DNA of 64,000 nt from Diplolepis rosae (GCA_030998225.1 JAPYXD010000581.1:930001-994000); one strand, 5' to 3'. Shown: positions 1 through 11,675, numbered from the stretch's first letter. The notes: generated by a model not told the origin, from the letters alone. Made by a program: numbers and translations.

Positions 1-147
1 CCATTCGCTGTCTTCGTAATAATATGAATAAGAACAGCACAAATGACATTTCAAGTGTTTTAATTATGATTTTACGTTTTAATCTAACAAATGTCAATCC
101 TGATGGTAAAGACATGAAAATTGATGAACCACCGCACTGCCTTCAAT

Positions 148-351
148 GACAGGTATTACGTGTTTTTTTAGTTTTCAACGCTGAAAGATAAAATTATTGA
201 ACCAACTTGGATACCATCGAACTCAAAATAAACCGCACAATCATAATAGCATCATTTTAAATATTTTTATGCTCTTTTCATTCGTATTATTACGAGGTCA
301 GCAAATGGTCAACGAACGTTTAGTTTTTTAGGGATTACTTTGAGCATTACT
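148..351. repeat. Dispersed repeat, copy 1 of 2
   Basis: This stretch is closely repeated at about 25,330-25,533 in the same orientation. Shared landmarks are a T-run followed by AGTTTTCAACGC-like sequence, ATTGAACCAACTT, and TTAGTTTTTTAGGGATTAC. It sits in the same relative position as the sequence downstream of the exon 1 copies at 5.8 and 26.4 kb, so it may belong to the duplicated block. No coding potential is visible in 1-647. Confidence 0.6.
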
Positions 352-647
352 GCCTTGAAATGGCTCTCCTCTTATAGCATGTAAATACAATACGAATGCA
401 TTCAAGTCAAGCTTTATCACACTGAGAATCATTTCGTTAGAGTAAATCATAAAAATGAATTATATTTTAGTATAATATCGTTTCGATAATTGAATGTAAT
501 AATATATATAATAATAAAAACAGGTTTTATGTATTAGAAATGAATATAATGGGGTTCAAGCGGGGAAGCTAATATTTCCCTTCGAATAAATGAAATATAT
601 GTTCGACTAAATATTCTAAAACCTACGAGAATTTGAGATTCACTATA

Positions 648-1287
648 CAGTAAAACCTATCGTAGCCGACACTCTCCTAACGAACATCCCACTCTGACGC
701 TTCACATTATTGGTCGAGAAATGTGCATGGTCAGGGCCGTCTTAAATACCGTCTTTGGAGGGTCCTCATATTTTTGTAAAACGTCTTAGTAATTTTCTTT
801 TTCAATGAATATTTCAAATTATATATTAATTTAATTAATGATTATATTTGAATTATAAAATTTAATTACAATTTAACTTCGAAAAATTGGAGAATGTTCA
901 TAACCAATTATATTTCAACTTATTAAGATCTTAAACATGTATGAACAGTCGTGCAACATAACCTCAACTGTCATCTATACATTTTCCACTAAAAGAACTA
1001 AGATTTTTTTATAGTTTTTTATTGACTGAATTTATCCATGAAATTTTTAAATTATCAACAAAAAGAACTGATTATTTTTCAAACTAACTTTTACTCACCT
1101 GTTTGCACAAAAGTAAACACAAAAAATATGTACAAGCCGGTACACGTGTGTTACTAAACACAGGGGCACCTGTTGCCACAGCACTGAACCAAGCTAGTAA
1201 TAAGTCCCTAGCAATCATCGCATGTCATTGGTACCCATCGTATCCGAACTTGTCTCCCATATGTGTCGGCTACGATAGGTTTTACTG
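648..1287. mobile_element. TA-flanked MITE with pogo/Tigger-like ends
   Basis: The two ends are inverted copies of each other. The left end begins CAGTAAAACCTATCGTAGCC, and the reverse complement of the right end matches it for about 24 bases. Both ends are flanked by TA (646-647 and 1288-1289), the target duplication of the Tc1/mariner/pogo superfamily. The 640-bp interior is AT-rich and has no transposase. CAGTAAAACC-type termini resemble Tigger/pogo ends, so I infer a non-autonomous pogo-type element. Confidence 0.75.
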
Positions 1288-1383
1288 TATTAAAGTTTTC
1301 TAACACGTGCAAAACAAATGAAAGAATGAAGGGGTTCGATGCTAAGAAGAGGGGTGAGAGTTTTCAGTTGAAACATGGACACA

Positions 1384-1530
1384 AATATTATTATAATAAT
1401 ACATCATTTGTGTTTAGATATTTAAGTTACACCATGATACATTATTCGTAATCACACGCTTAAATTGAAATTTCCGTAATTGCATTGGGGTTCCAATGCT
1501 CTAACCTACCTATATCTACTGAGGCGGCGT
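1384..1530. repeat. Dispersed repeat also at 10,145-10,275
   Basis: Sequence from the ATTATTATAATAATAC block through TCTAACCTACCTATATCTAC is repeated near 10.15 kb. There it runs directly into a second block that here lies at 4,815-4,950. The 10-kb copy is therefore contiguous where this locus is split by 3.3 kb containing a MITE and a mariner. Confidence 0.55.
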
Positions 1531-1883
1531 AGACTCGACCGAAATGCTTTCAAAAATTATATACGTAAAGCACATTCTCCAACTACATCCATCACATTTT
1601 CATCGACTATTCCTGTTCGTAGGAACAGACAGCGCCACACTAGGTTGTGTGTGTCGTCTCTCACCCGGAAGCTGAATGTATAGTTTGTATAATTTATCCA
1701 CCAAAAACATTTAGATCTATCTATTTGGGTACGTAGACTCGTAGTTATGCATGTTTTTAGTAATTTTTATAGTCCTATTCTAAAAGTACACACATCAATA
1801 CAGGGTACTCGTTACAGGTCCGTTAAATATGGGCTATGAATGCACGCCAGTTCAGGGGATACATTTGATTCGTTCTCCGAGTT

Positions 1884-2175
1884 CAATGGGTCCCTTACAT
1901 ATGGGCTATTGATCAACGAGCGGTCGCACGGCGCATGGATCGATGTCCCTGCCGGGAAAAACACGTGTAGCCGTGAAGCGCTGTCTTCCTTGAACGCGTG
2001 AGATGCTTTCTCCCTTTAACGCACGAAAATCTTCTGATGCATTTACCGCGCGAATGATGCATATTTTAGGGGTAAAAAGTATACCTCTATGAGCGCGAAA
2101 GTGTCGGCTTTCTTAGAATGTCGAAATACGCGCTCAAGACTGTCTGGAAAGGGTGGTAAATATCGTTTATAAATG
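1884..2175. repeat. Dispersed repeat also at 25,622-25,860
   Basis: Landmarks shared with the copy at 25.6 kb are AATGGGTCCCTTA, ATCGATGTCCCTGCCGGG, GTATACCTCTATGAGCGCGAA and CTGTCTGGAAAGGGTGGTAAA. The copy here carries about 45 extra bases after the CCGGG block. No coding potential is seen in 1,530-2,570 apart from short unsupported frames. Confidence 0.6.
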
Positions 2176-2578
2176 TCTGAATTTATTGATTGAGCTAGCC
2201 TAGATCGAGGTCACTAACGAAGACACGCGCGAAGGTAATTAAAATAGGGATTATTCAGAGAGGTGGAAATCAAAGCTTATGTGCTTGGTTGCTGATCCTG
2301 GAGTTTCAGTCCGGTGCCACACCTGTAGAAAGTGTGAACTTGTCGCCCAGAGGTTAGAAAATAGATCGAAGTACGGTGGTTGGCGGTATGCAATTCACCA
2401 TCATACCATCAACACTTCGAGAACTCCCAGGCCATGCCCGCGTAATGCTTTAGTGGTGGCCCAACATAGATTTCATCAGAGCCATCTGGCATAAGCTCAA
2501 AACCCTAAAAGAAGATAATAGATGACTCTTCAGATCATGTTCAGATCATGTTTAGATAATTCAGGAAATAATTAAATC

Positions 2579-2941
2579 GGAATAAACTTTGAGGTTAAAT
2601 AAAATTATTTAAGTAATTATTATCAAGTAATTATTCGAATCGTATTGATAATCTTGCTTTTTGTGATTACAGTTTTCTGATGAGTGCATCCTTACATACA
2701 TGGAGTTTTAATTGCGTATCGCAGAGTACTGTCAGGCTAAACACAAATAGAGATGATCACCCAATCATCCGAAAATTACAAATATATACATGCAAATAAT
2801 AATACTCCACGTATGTAAGGATGCACTAATCAGAAAACTACAATGACAAAAAGCAAGTTTATCAATGAGATTCGAATACTTACTCAATAATAATTACTTA
2901 AATAGTTTTATTAAATCTCGAAGTTTATTCCTATCCGTTAG
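2579..2941. mobile_element. Foldback MITE, about 363 bp
   Basis: Two arms of about 130 bp are inverted repeats of each other (2,579-2,706 and 2,806-2,941), separated by a loop of about 100 bases. Termini read GGAATAAACTT and AAGTTTATTCC. There is no coding capacity. The family was not recognised, and a clean target duplication is not obvious. Confidence 0.65.
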
Positions 2942-3230
2942 CATCTTAGCATATCTTAGTGACCATTGGTAATGCAACTTCGGTGCGGAGGTCAGCGGGG
3001 TGAGGTTTAAGAAATTATACATCGGCGCCATCTGGCGTAAACTCAAAAGAGGATCAAAGTATAGTGCCCGCTATCGCCTATGCTCGCGAACACGGCCTGA
3101 GAACTCCTTCGCAAATGCTCCACATCCTCTAATAGATAGGGACCAATGGGTGTTGGAATTTGCTTTTTCTTATACTCTGCAATCGCCTGGTTCGCTCGAC
3201 TCGTGCACGAGTAGTGCGCAGTCTCATATA

Positions 3231-4034
3231 CCAGGGGTGCTAGTTGAAGTTTGCCAGTTTTTTCAATAAAGAAAACACTTGATTCTCAAGGGAATCACAA
3301 AAATTTTTTATTCAAAGTATTGACCATTGGATTCTACACATTTTGCCCATCTTTCAGGCAAATCATGGATACCATTCCAAAAAAACTTTTTCTCTTTCAA
3401 GGTAAACCATTCGACGAGCCATTTTTCGACTTTTTCAAAATTGGCGAAGCGCTGCTCTGCGAGTGAGTGTCCCATTGATGCGAAAAGGTGATAGTCGAAC
3501 GGGGCGAGGTCTGGAGAGTACGGCGGGTGCAATAATATTTCCCAATTCAATGCTTTTAATGTGTTCTTCACCACTTTAGCGGTATGAGGCGGTGCGTTGT
3601 CATATTGTAGGATAACTTTTCCATGTCTTCCGGCCCATTCCGGCCGTTTTTCGATCAACGCATGATTCAAATTGATAATTTGTTGTCGGTAGCAATCCGT
3701 CTACACCGTCTCACCAGGTTTTAATAACTCGAAGTACACTACACCACACTGGTCCCACCAAACACAGAGCATTGTCTTACGGCCAAAGCGATTTTTCTTT
3801 TGATGGAATAAGAAAAGCAACGAATGCCGCAAATGCGATTTACTTGGAACGAAACTCGACATATTCACTGAGGTAAACAACTATGATGCTATTATTTTAG
3901 CATAATGTAATTGTGCATTTTTGAAGGTTATTGTCCATAGAAAAATATGACATAGATGCCAAATCATAGAAATGTATACATATCTCTAGCGACATCTATG
4001 AGTAAAACCGGCAAATTTCAACTAACACCCCTGG
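3231..4034 (-). mobile_element. Mariner element with internal deletion
   Basis: Terminal inverted repeats of about 30 bp beginning CCAGGGGTG lie at both ends, and TA flanks the element on each side (3229-3230 and 4035-4036). At 804 bp it is much shorter than a full mariner of about 1.3 kb. The transposase reads on the minus strand and lacks its middle, so the copy is non-autonomous. Confidence 0.88.
3308..3859 (-). pseudogene. Mariner (DD34D) transposase, deleted and broken
   Basis: The N-terminus starts near 3,859 with MSSFVPSKSHLRHSLLFLF, typical of the mariner helix-turn-helix start. It jumps, through an internal deletion, to the catalytic core near FGRKTMLCVWWD. An in-frame TAG follows GETV. 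The C-terminal half is open for 120 aa and has YDNAPPH (second Asp) and PYSPDLAPFDYHLF (third Asp) with 34 residues between them, the mariner D34D spacing. The first catalytic Asp lies in the deleted part, so the product cannot be active. Confidence 0.85.
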
Positions 4035-5336
4035 TAAAGAGACACTTCGAACGTGGCCCTAAAAATAAGGAATGAAACTGCTGAATCAAAAGAAAGAAAG
4101 GTTCTAAAGGAGTCTAATTCCCACAGGGGACTACGTTTGAGAAGGCTGACTTTTGGTTCACTATTTAGAAGGAGTCGAATCCCCTTAGGAAACTTCGTCT
4201 ATATAAGCAGAACTCTTGCCACATTTCCAGCAAGTAAAGCCTAACAAGCCACGCATATTGTTGGAAATTAAATAAAAATTAGGATGGAGGAACAAGTGAT
4301 GACTGAGGTCAGTCCTGTGTTATTTGAAATTAACCATGTACTTCTAAACTGATGCCTTCTTTTGTTATTTCTCAAATGAAAATTAATTTTAAGAAGTAAG
4401 GAGTGGGAGAAGCAAACTGCATCATTAAGGATGATGAGAACATGTTTGATTCAGAAATCACTGCTGAACAAATTTTCAGGTTTAGGGAACTTTCCCCCAA
4501 ATTAGAACGGGATACTTTGCAACCTAATAACGCGTGCTTGATTTCCAGATTTCCGGATGATTACACTGTGCACCTTGAGACACAAATTCCAGGACTCGCA
4601 TACGTAAAATTTGTTCTCTCAAAGTAATAAAAACGTGAGTATTCTTTTGCTTTCACTCATTCAAATATAGAGTTTTGTCAAGCGAAATTTCCCCCCTTCG
4701 TGCGATCCAATTATGAATTTTCACAGGCAATTTTTAACCAAAAGCAGTTCCAAATAAGCCTTAAAAAATATTATAAAGTAATATTTTGACTCTGCGGAAA
4801 GCGAAATGTTTCACTACATAACTAAACGCATCCCTAACACCGAAAGCCTCTCGGCTATTCTCACTTGCCATATTCCGAACATGAATTTCGCTTAGAAGAT
4901 ACTACTGAGTTAGACAGTCTTGAATAGAGTTTACGAAGCCTATCGGAAAATGACGGAAGCATTCGAACGACATTCTGAAACAAATTATACGAAAAACCGA
5001 AAATAAATGTTTTGATTTTTACTACACGTCGCCAGGTTTTCAGCAAGTTCATATTCATAATATGAATTTCCCAAATATGCTTCCGAGATTATACTATTCA
5101 TTGTTCGACTCATTAAAATCGTTTTTAGACAACTCAGTGATAATAATATCATTTTTTCGCATGGAGATTCGTAATATTTGGTATTTAAAATACTTATTTT
5201 TCTACTACATATTTTAAAGACTATTATGACTATATTGAATTTCGATGCCATTATATGAAAATGTGTTACAAAACCTCGGCTTTCCTCATTTTAAAACAAT
5301 ATTATACTAAATTCGCATTCATTTTTATCATTTATC
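4035..5336. other. No supported gene; short dispersed repeat inside
   Basis: Bases 4,815-4,950 match 10,275-10,410 (landmarks ACATAACTAAACGCAT, GCCTCTCGGCTATT and ACTACTGAGTT). A 74-codon plus-strand frame at 4,403-4,627 has no recognisable domain and no supporting splice or promoter signals, so I do not call it. I searched for exons 2-5 of the protease-homologue family on the minus strand and saw none. Confidence 0.5.
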
Positions 5337-5830
5337 CTAACGAAAAGTCTCTAAGCGTACAACAAGTGCAATTGACACAATGTTTTCAATTTGGCTCGTG
5401 ACACTGCATCTGTTATCACTGATTGATATTTGTGTGCACAAAGTCATATGAACGTACTTAACATACATACATCTACCAATATAAAAACTGCAAATGCTTT
5501 CTTGGTAGCGTGTCATGTGACGTGGCGATGTTTTACATCTCAGAACATTTTTGGGATCACTTTGGGCATTATTGGCTCTAAATAGTTTTTTTCTTATGAA
5601 AAGTAGATTTAATACCAATATATTGAAGCCAAGCCTTAGGCGGCAGAAAAACCGAGTATTAAAATAATTCTGCGAAAAAATCTTCCTTTCATATAAGAAG
5701 GACAGCTGCCAGTTTAACATTACTATATAATTATTTATTTCTGAGTTAGATATTCAGCTGAAACTCATGTATGTATAATGTTTAACTGATATTCTAATAT
5801 ATTATAATTATTATAAGACATTCTACTTAC

Positions 5831-5888
5831 CTAATGCATCAGAAATGCAAATGAAAGTGACAAGGAGAGTTGTACTGATTTTCCACAT
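5831..5888 (-). CDS. Signal-peptide exon 1 of a protease-homologue copy (E), orphan in window
   Basis: ATG at 5888-5886 opens a 58-nt exon encoding MWKISTTLLVTFICISDAL plus one base, followed by a strong GTAAGT donor. The peptide has a basic start and a hydrophobic core, as expected of a secretion signal. The exon is the same length and phase as exon 1 of genes A and B, and a TATA box lies 36 nt upstream. No exon 2 is visible between here and the left edge, so the rest of the gene is either more than 5.8 kb away, outside the window, or lost. It may be a relic, because TE-derived repeats fill the downstream space. Confidence 0.55.
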
Positions 5889-5923
5889 TCTTATTTCGAT
5901 GTGAAACTTGTTCACGTCATTAG

Positions 5924-5931
5924 CTTATATA
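5924..5931 (-). promoter_or_regulatory. TATA box of exon-1 copy E
   Basis: The minus strand reads TATATAAG, 36 nt before the ATG at 5,888. The same box and spacing occur in gene A, while gene B has TACATAAG. The predicted transcription start would leave a 5' UTR of only about 5-15 nt. Confidence 0.6.
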
Positions 5932-6027
5932 AAATGATCGGTGATTGTGATGAATATTCACATATCTTTATGTTATCTGGTATACATACGACGTTTCGTC
6001 ATCCGACAGATTAATGTCAATAACTTA

Positions 6028-9000
6028 CAAGGAACCTCAGGTAGGTGTCCCCCTCCGATGTTGTTCGTTCGCACATATGTTGTAGTACTCGAAAAACTAA
6101 GTGACAAGTATTTTTTTACGTGCCCAAAATGATTTTTAGGGGGTAAAAATCACCCACGAAAAGTGCGGTACCAAATACCCATTTAATTGTTTCACATATA
6201 ATAACAGAATCTTTCATAATCAAACCAACTCGAAAAATATCCTCACTATGAGAGATGAAATATTTGATTTTGTCAACTTGATAAAAAAGATTTTTCGGGG
6301 GGTAAACTAACCCACAATAAGTTTCAATTAAACAAAAAATTTTCAAATAGACATTACTTCAACCTGAAAAATCTGGAAAAAATATATGTTGCACGCGATA
6401 ATAAAATAAAGTTTACGTATATTTGAATTTTCATGAGAAATTAATTTATAAGGGGTAACCACCCTTAAGTGCATGTTATTATATCTCTACAAAATAAAGT
6501 AAATTTCGGGTACAAAACCAAGCAGATAAAATTCTTTCACACAGAGGGTTGAAAAACGTAAATTGCTTAATTTAGTCGAAACATTTTATGGGGGTAAACT
6601 ACCCCAAAAAAATTACGATTATACAATAAAATTACCAAATAGGTTAAATTTAAGCTGAAAATTCTGAAAAAAATTTATATGCCACGCGATAATAAAATTA
6701 ACTTTACGTATATTTGCATTTCCATGAGAAATTAATTTATAAGGGGTAACCACCTTTAAGAACATTTTCTTATGCTTCTATAAATCAAAGAACTCTATAT
6801 TATACATATAAGTTTTTATTTGTAGAAATACATTAATTACATGTTTGACTCATGCAGAAGGTTAAACTGATTAAGCTGCTATTCATCTCGACCCACGTAT
6901 CTTTACGAATGTATTGAAATGTATATGAGGCTTCATGTATTTGTTTTTCAAGAGCAATTTTTATTTTTAGGATGCGAACTTTTCTGAAGACTGCCTATAA
7001 ATCCCTTAAATGTAATACAACTTTTGTTAGTTGCATTCCAAGCCATGAACATACCTGACAGTGAAGTTAATGATGCAGAACGGCAACTGGCAGATTATTT
7101 CAATGAAATACTAATTCAGGCTATGAATGAGTTCAATGGCGTTGAGATTGTTGAAGAAAATACGTTTGACTTATCAGAACCATATAAAGACTGGGAGCCT
7201 TCCGCTATGGAAGACACCTATGCAGAGTGGACTCCTAAACTTGATTCTAAATCAGATGACGCTGTTTGTACGAGAGATGATGGAAATGTTGACTTCGATT
7301 ATAAACAAAGAGCAGTGGAGTTTTGGAGAAGCGGAATGAAAAAAATCAATCGTGAGTTAAGTGCTGTTCAACATCGGTTCAGAAAAGTAACATCAGTACG
7401 TCAATTGAGACGATAGGCAGGACAAGTAAATAAAGGCGGTACATAGATGGAAAAGTTGCATCGTATTGCGGAGTACACATTGAACAATTTTAAAAGTGTA
7501 ATGGATGCTGGTATGATAATTCACGATGTAGACCTACAGAAATAGGGTCTAAATGCTACAAATATCTTCGGTTTTGAAGACACACGATTTAAAGCATCTG
7601 ACTGGTGGGTGTGGAAGTTTAAACGAACTCATCGAATAACACCCAGAAAAGTCAATAAATTCATCACCAGAAAAACATTAGAAGATAAGGAAAAATTAAA
7701 AGTAAATGCGGAGAATTTTGTGAATGAAGTGAAGCCGTACATCACTCAATATGGGAAAGAGAATGTCTATAACTCGGATCAAAGTGGATTCCAGTTAGAA
7801 ATGCATTCTGGGAGAACATTGGCAATTGAAGGTACACGGCAAGTCGAATGTGTCGTCCAATCTATTTCTTCTACAACTCACAGCTACACTATCCAACCCA
7901 CGATTTCTGCGGATGGAAAGCTTCTATCCCCACTTTATCTTGTGTTAAAAGAGCCAAGTGGAAAATTTGGACCCATTGTACAAGAAACCATTTTTCAGCC
8001 TATAAACGTCTTTGTAGCTGCATCTAAATCTGGAAAACTTACGTCTGGTAAATTTGTTTATTTTTAGTAATTTTTTGTCATAAAATAAATTCATTACAGT
8101 CTTTAAATTTTTAGAATTATTTTATCTGCAGAACATTTTCAGAGCTGGTTGGAAAATGTTTTTTTTCCGAAGGTAGAGCCGATAAGCGTGTTGCTCATAG
8201 ATTCTTGGACTGGACACTGCCCAGAAGTTGTACGGCAAGCAACGCCTGCGGGGAAGAATGTTATTCCTGTGATTATACCAAAAGGCACTACTGGAAAAGT
8301 TCAGCCCCTTGACGTCTACGGATTTCGCATATGGAAAAATTATGTGCGACATTTTTCAGATTCGGTTATACTGTTAGACTATGATTTAAATCTGCACATA
8401 CGAAATAATATTATAAAGTTACAGTCTTTTGTACATAATCAATTATCTTCACCAAGGTATCATAGTCTTTTTAAATATTCCTGGTTTGAAAGTGGTTATG
8501 TTGCAGAAAAACCAGGAGAATTTGAGAATACACTGGACTTTTCCTTCAAAACATTTTCCAACACGTTATGTGAAATTTCAGGATGTCAAAATGTAGCCGC
8601 AATTAGATGTTCGTGGTGCAAAAAATCTTTGTGTTTTAAACATTTCTTCGAAGAGCATCACTACTGTACCATGTACAATGAATAAACAAGTCTAATGATG
8701 ATTGTTGGTCTGATAAATTTTATTTTATTATTGCCTTCAACATACGCTTTTTTTAGATTTTTACGACATGAATTAGCACTCATTTGGTAATTTTATGTGT
8801 GATCGTAACTTTTTTTGAGGTAGTGTGTATGTATGTTTTTCAACCCTCTGTGTGAAAGAATTTTTTCTGCTTGGTTTTGTACGTGAAATTTACTTTATTT
8901 TGTGGAAATATAATAACATGCACTTAAGGATGGTTACCCCTTATAAATTAATTTCTCATGAAAATGCAGATATACGTAAACTTTATTTTATTATCGCGTG

Positions 9001-9363
9001 CAACATATATTTTTTCCAGATTTTTCAGGTTGAAGTAATGTCTATTTGAAAATTTTTTGTTTAATTGAAACTTATTGTGGGGTAGTTTACCCCCCGAAAA
9101 TCTTTTTTATCAAGTTGACACAATCACATATTTCATCTCTCATAGTGAGGATATTTTTCGAGTTGGTTTGATTGTGAAAGATTCTGTTATTATATGTAAA
9201 ACAATTAAATGGGTATTTGGTACCGCACTTTTCGGGGGTGATTTTTACCCCCTAAAAACCATTTTGGGCACGTAAAAAAATGCTTGTCACTTAGTTTTTC
9301 GAGTACTACAACACATGAGCGAACGAACAAAATCGGAGGGGGACACCTACCTAGGGTTCCTTG
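6028..9363 (+). mobile_element. Pogo/Tigger-like DNA transposon with about 530-bp TIRs and TTA target duplication
   Basis: The ends CAAGGAACC and GGTTCCTTG are the tips of long inverted repeats (about 6,028-6,560 and 8,833-9,363). The element is flanked by TTA on both sides (6025-6027 and 9364-9366). The paralogous unoccupied site near 26,570-26,585 reads AATAACTTAGTTGATGGAGC with a single TTA, which fixes both boundaries. A 73-bp segment inside the left repeat recurs at about 6,686-6,760. The element inserted about 95 bp upstream of the TATA box of exon-1 copy E. Its gene is damaged, so the copy is now inactive. Confidence 0.88.
7024..8685 (+). pseudogene. CENPB/DDE_1-type transposase with stops, DD36D
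   Basis: Reading frames 7,024-7,416, 7,445-8,050 and 8,149-8,685 form one protein. The second part contains FKASDWWVWKFKRTHRI, typical of the CENPB-type HTH of Tigger/Jerky/pogo proteins. The DDE_1 catalytic core follows: NSDQSGF (D1), LLIDSWTGH (D2) and GTTGKVQPLDVYGF (D3), with 36 residues between D2 and D3. TAG/TAA codons near 7,437-7,450 and 7,543 break the frame. A GT...AG intron of about 100 nt at roughly 8,050-8,148 would join the last part. The C-terminus has a Cys/His-rich tail (C-x4-C, C-x2-C, C-x2-H, H-x2-C) that looks like a small zinc finger. The product, when intact, would cut and paste the element in the nucleus. Confidence 0.8.
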
Positions 9364-9895
9364 TTAGCTGAAAGAGCTATGAAAATCGTACGCCCCCAAT
9401 TTCATGTTATTAAAACCAACTTGATATTACAGACTCTAAAAAACAATCATTACTCGCATAACTCTAATCGAAAAACATATAATATTAAAATAATACTTTC
9501 TCATTTTTGAGATTCTCATCGTCCATGAGAAGGTATTCGTTTTATGTGAAAATTGACTTTCGGAATCTATATCAAATCTTTGCGTTTTGAGACACCCTGA
9601 ATCAGAAATAATGGTTTCGCGAAAGTGAAATTTGGGGACACGATAACTCTGGACAAGTTCCCTATCTAGCCACATCCGATGAAAATTTTAATTCTTCCTG
9701 AAATTTTTCAAGTAAGAGTATTTTTTTCATATGTAAATATGTCAAAATTACTTCGCACACCTCATATTGTATTATATATTACAATTGAAGTACATAATTA
9801 GCATAGACTGGGAAGAACAGTTCTAACAGTAAGTTTTACGGAGACGAAGCAGACGAAAGCAGCTTGTTTATAATATCATAAACTCAATTGTTTCA
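9364..9895 (-). repeat. Distal upstream part of duplicated exon-1 block E
   Basis: This is the continuation of the 5,337-6,027 block after the transposon, matching 26,580-27,195. Shared landmarks include AAAATCGTACGCCC, TTTCTCATTTTTGA and GAAAATTGACTTTCGGAATC. It holds no coding sequence. Confidence 0.7.
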
Positions 9896-10144
9896 ATAGT
9901 AAAGAAGGAGAGTAATTATTTTGGAGTACAAATTTGAGGCTTTAACAAAATCATGAGACCCATATACATTTTTAACGAACGCTTTGAGTTTGTTGCTACG
10001 ACTTTTCAGGCCGTTGCTATGATTTTCAGACTAGTCCCCCCTCTTTTTCTCGCAACTTTTATAAGTTTCCTACATTCGCCTGAAATTCGCAATTTTTATA
10101 CCCCGAAACGGGCTTGAAATACAACGATATCAGTGGAGGTATTG

Positions 10145-10410
10145 CAGAAATATTATTATAATAATACCTTATTTATGTTCAGATATTTAAGTAACACAAT
10201 GATACATTATTTGTAATCGCACGCTTAAATTAAACATTCCATATCGCTTTAGGATTCGAATCCTCTAACCTACTTATATCTACATAACTAAACGCATTCC
10301 TAATGCGTAAAGCCTCTCGGCTATTTTCGCTTGCCATATTACGGAAGAAATATCGCTTATAAGCTACTACTGAGTTGGACAGACTTGGATCGAGTCTACG
10401 AAGTCAATCG
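10145..10410. repeat. Dispersed repeat, contiguous copy
   Basis: This copy joins what are separate blocks at 1,384-1,530 and 4,815-4,950. It is therefore likely closer to the ancestral arrangement of the repeat. No coding sequence is present from 9,900 to 10,740. Confidence 0.55.
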
Positions 10411-10744
10411 GAAATTACAATACAAATTTTAATGTAAAATTACAATCAGAGTATTTCAGAGTGAAATAACAATAATTTTAATGTAATCCTAAGTGAAATT
10501 TGGAATTACAATATGCGTATTGTGAAGTTCAAAGTTGTTTCACGCTGCTGCAGAGTGTCGCTACCGTCGGTCATCGTCGGTTGTCAGTGTGTTTCGCTTA
10601 TGGTTTCTCGCTAAGGAGGAACCGTTAGAAATCTTTAACTGAGATTTGGAAGCGACGTATAAGGTAAGTTTAACCCTTTGAGCGCTATGGACGCATATAT
10701 GCGTCTGGCTAAAGCTATCAGTGTGTACTAAAGACGCATATATA

Positions 10745-11675
10745 CAGGGTGGGCCATATAAGATTGTAAATTTAAAAAGTCAATAAAAAAAAATGGCTTG
10801 ATATTTTTCAAAGGTCTAACATTTATATGAAAGGTTGTTTTATGAAATTTATTTGTGGAAAACAATTTCGGAGAAATGACCACCACGGCTAAGTTTACAG
10901 TAGCTTATCCGATCCACCCAATTTTGGAGTACTTTCTCGATGGTTTCAGGCCTTATGGCAGCAACAGCAGCTTGAATCTCGTACTTTAGATCTTGAATTG
11001 TTTCTGGATGGTTGGCGTAACATTTATCTTTAACAGTTCCCCACAGAAAATAGTCCAACGGAGTTAAATCGCAGCTTCTGGGAGGCCAATTCACATCACC
11101 TCTTTTGCTGATTATGCGATTTTCGAAGATAGGGCGTAAAAGATTGAGTGTAGCGTTTGCTGTATGGCACATAGCGCCGTCCTGCTGGAGCCAAATGTTG
11201 TCCAAGTCTTCCTCTTCAATTTGCTTGAAGAAAAATTTGGATAACATTGCGCGATATCGCTCACCATTGATGGTTACGGCGGTTCCTTCTTCATTTTCGA
11301 AGAAAAATGGGCCGATGATTCCACCGGACCAAAAACCGCACCATACAGTGACTCGTGCTGGGTGCACTGGAATTTTCTTTGGGGAGCTGTTAAAGATAAA
11401 TGTTACGCCAACCATCCAGAAACAATTCAAGATCTAAAGTACGAGATTCAAGCTGCCGTTGCTGCCATAAGGCCTGAAACCATCGAGAAAGTACTCCAAA
11501 ATTGGGTGGATCGGATAAGCTACTTTTAACTCAGCCGTGGTGGTCATTTGTCCGAAATTGTTTTCCACAAATAAATTTCACAAAACAACCTTTCAAATAA
11601 ATGTTAGACCTTTGAAAAATATCAAGCCGTTTTTTATTGACTTTTTAAATTTAAAATTTTATATGGCCCACCCTG
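10745..11675. mobile_element. Palindromic rosa-like (DD41D) mariner made of two right ends
   Basis: The ends read CAGGGTGGGCCATATAA and its inverse, each flanked by TA (10743-10744 and 11676-11677). Both halves carry the 3' end of the same transposase. The left part reads on the minus strand, and from about 11,370 the C-terminal 65 codons reappear on the plus strand. The normal left end and N-terminus are absent. The element is thus an inverted join of two 3' portions, 931 bp in total, and non-autonomous. Confidence 0.85.
10849..11430 (-). pseudogene. DD41D transposase C-terminal two-thirds
   Basis: The frame contains VTVWCGFWSGGIIGPFFF, LQQDGAMCHTA (second Asp) and PRSCDLTPLDYFLWG (third Asp). 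There are 41 residues between the two Asp, the spacing that defines the rosa (ITmD41D) group. The N-terminal DNA-binding part and the first Asp are missing because the upstream sequence is replaced by an inverted 3' fragment. Confidence 0.82.

Larger units (their letters stand above)
5337..6027 (-). repeat. Duplicated promoter and exon-1 block, copy E
   Basis: This block and its continuation at 9,364-9,895 are a diverged duplicate of 25,875-27,195. A partial third copy is at about 47,545-47,790. The block carries, on the minus strand, a distal upstream region, a TATA box, a signal-peptide exon and the first 0.5 kb of intron 1. The pogo-like element at 6,028-9,363 splits it. Confidence 0.8.

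Noticed and set aside
4403..4627. 74-codon plus-strand frame as a small gene
   Set aside because: There is no domain, no splice or promoter support, and composition like its AT-rich surroundings.
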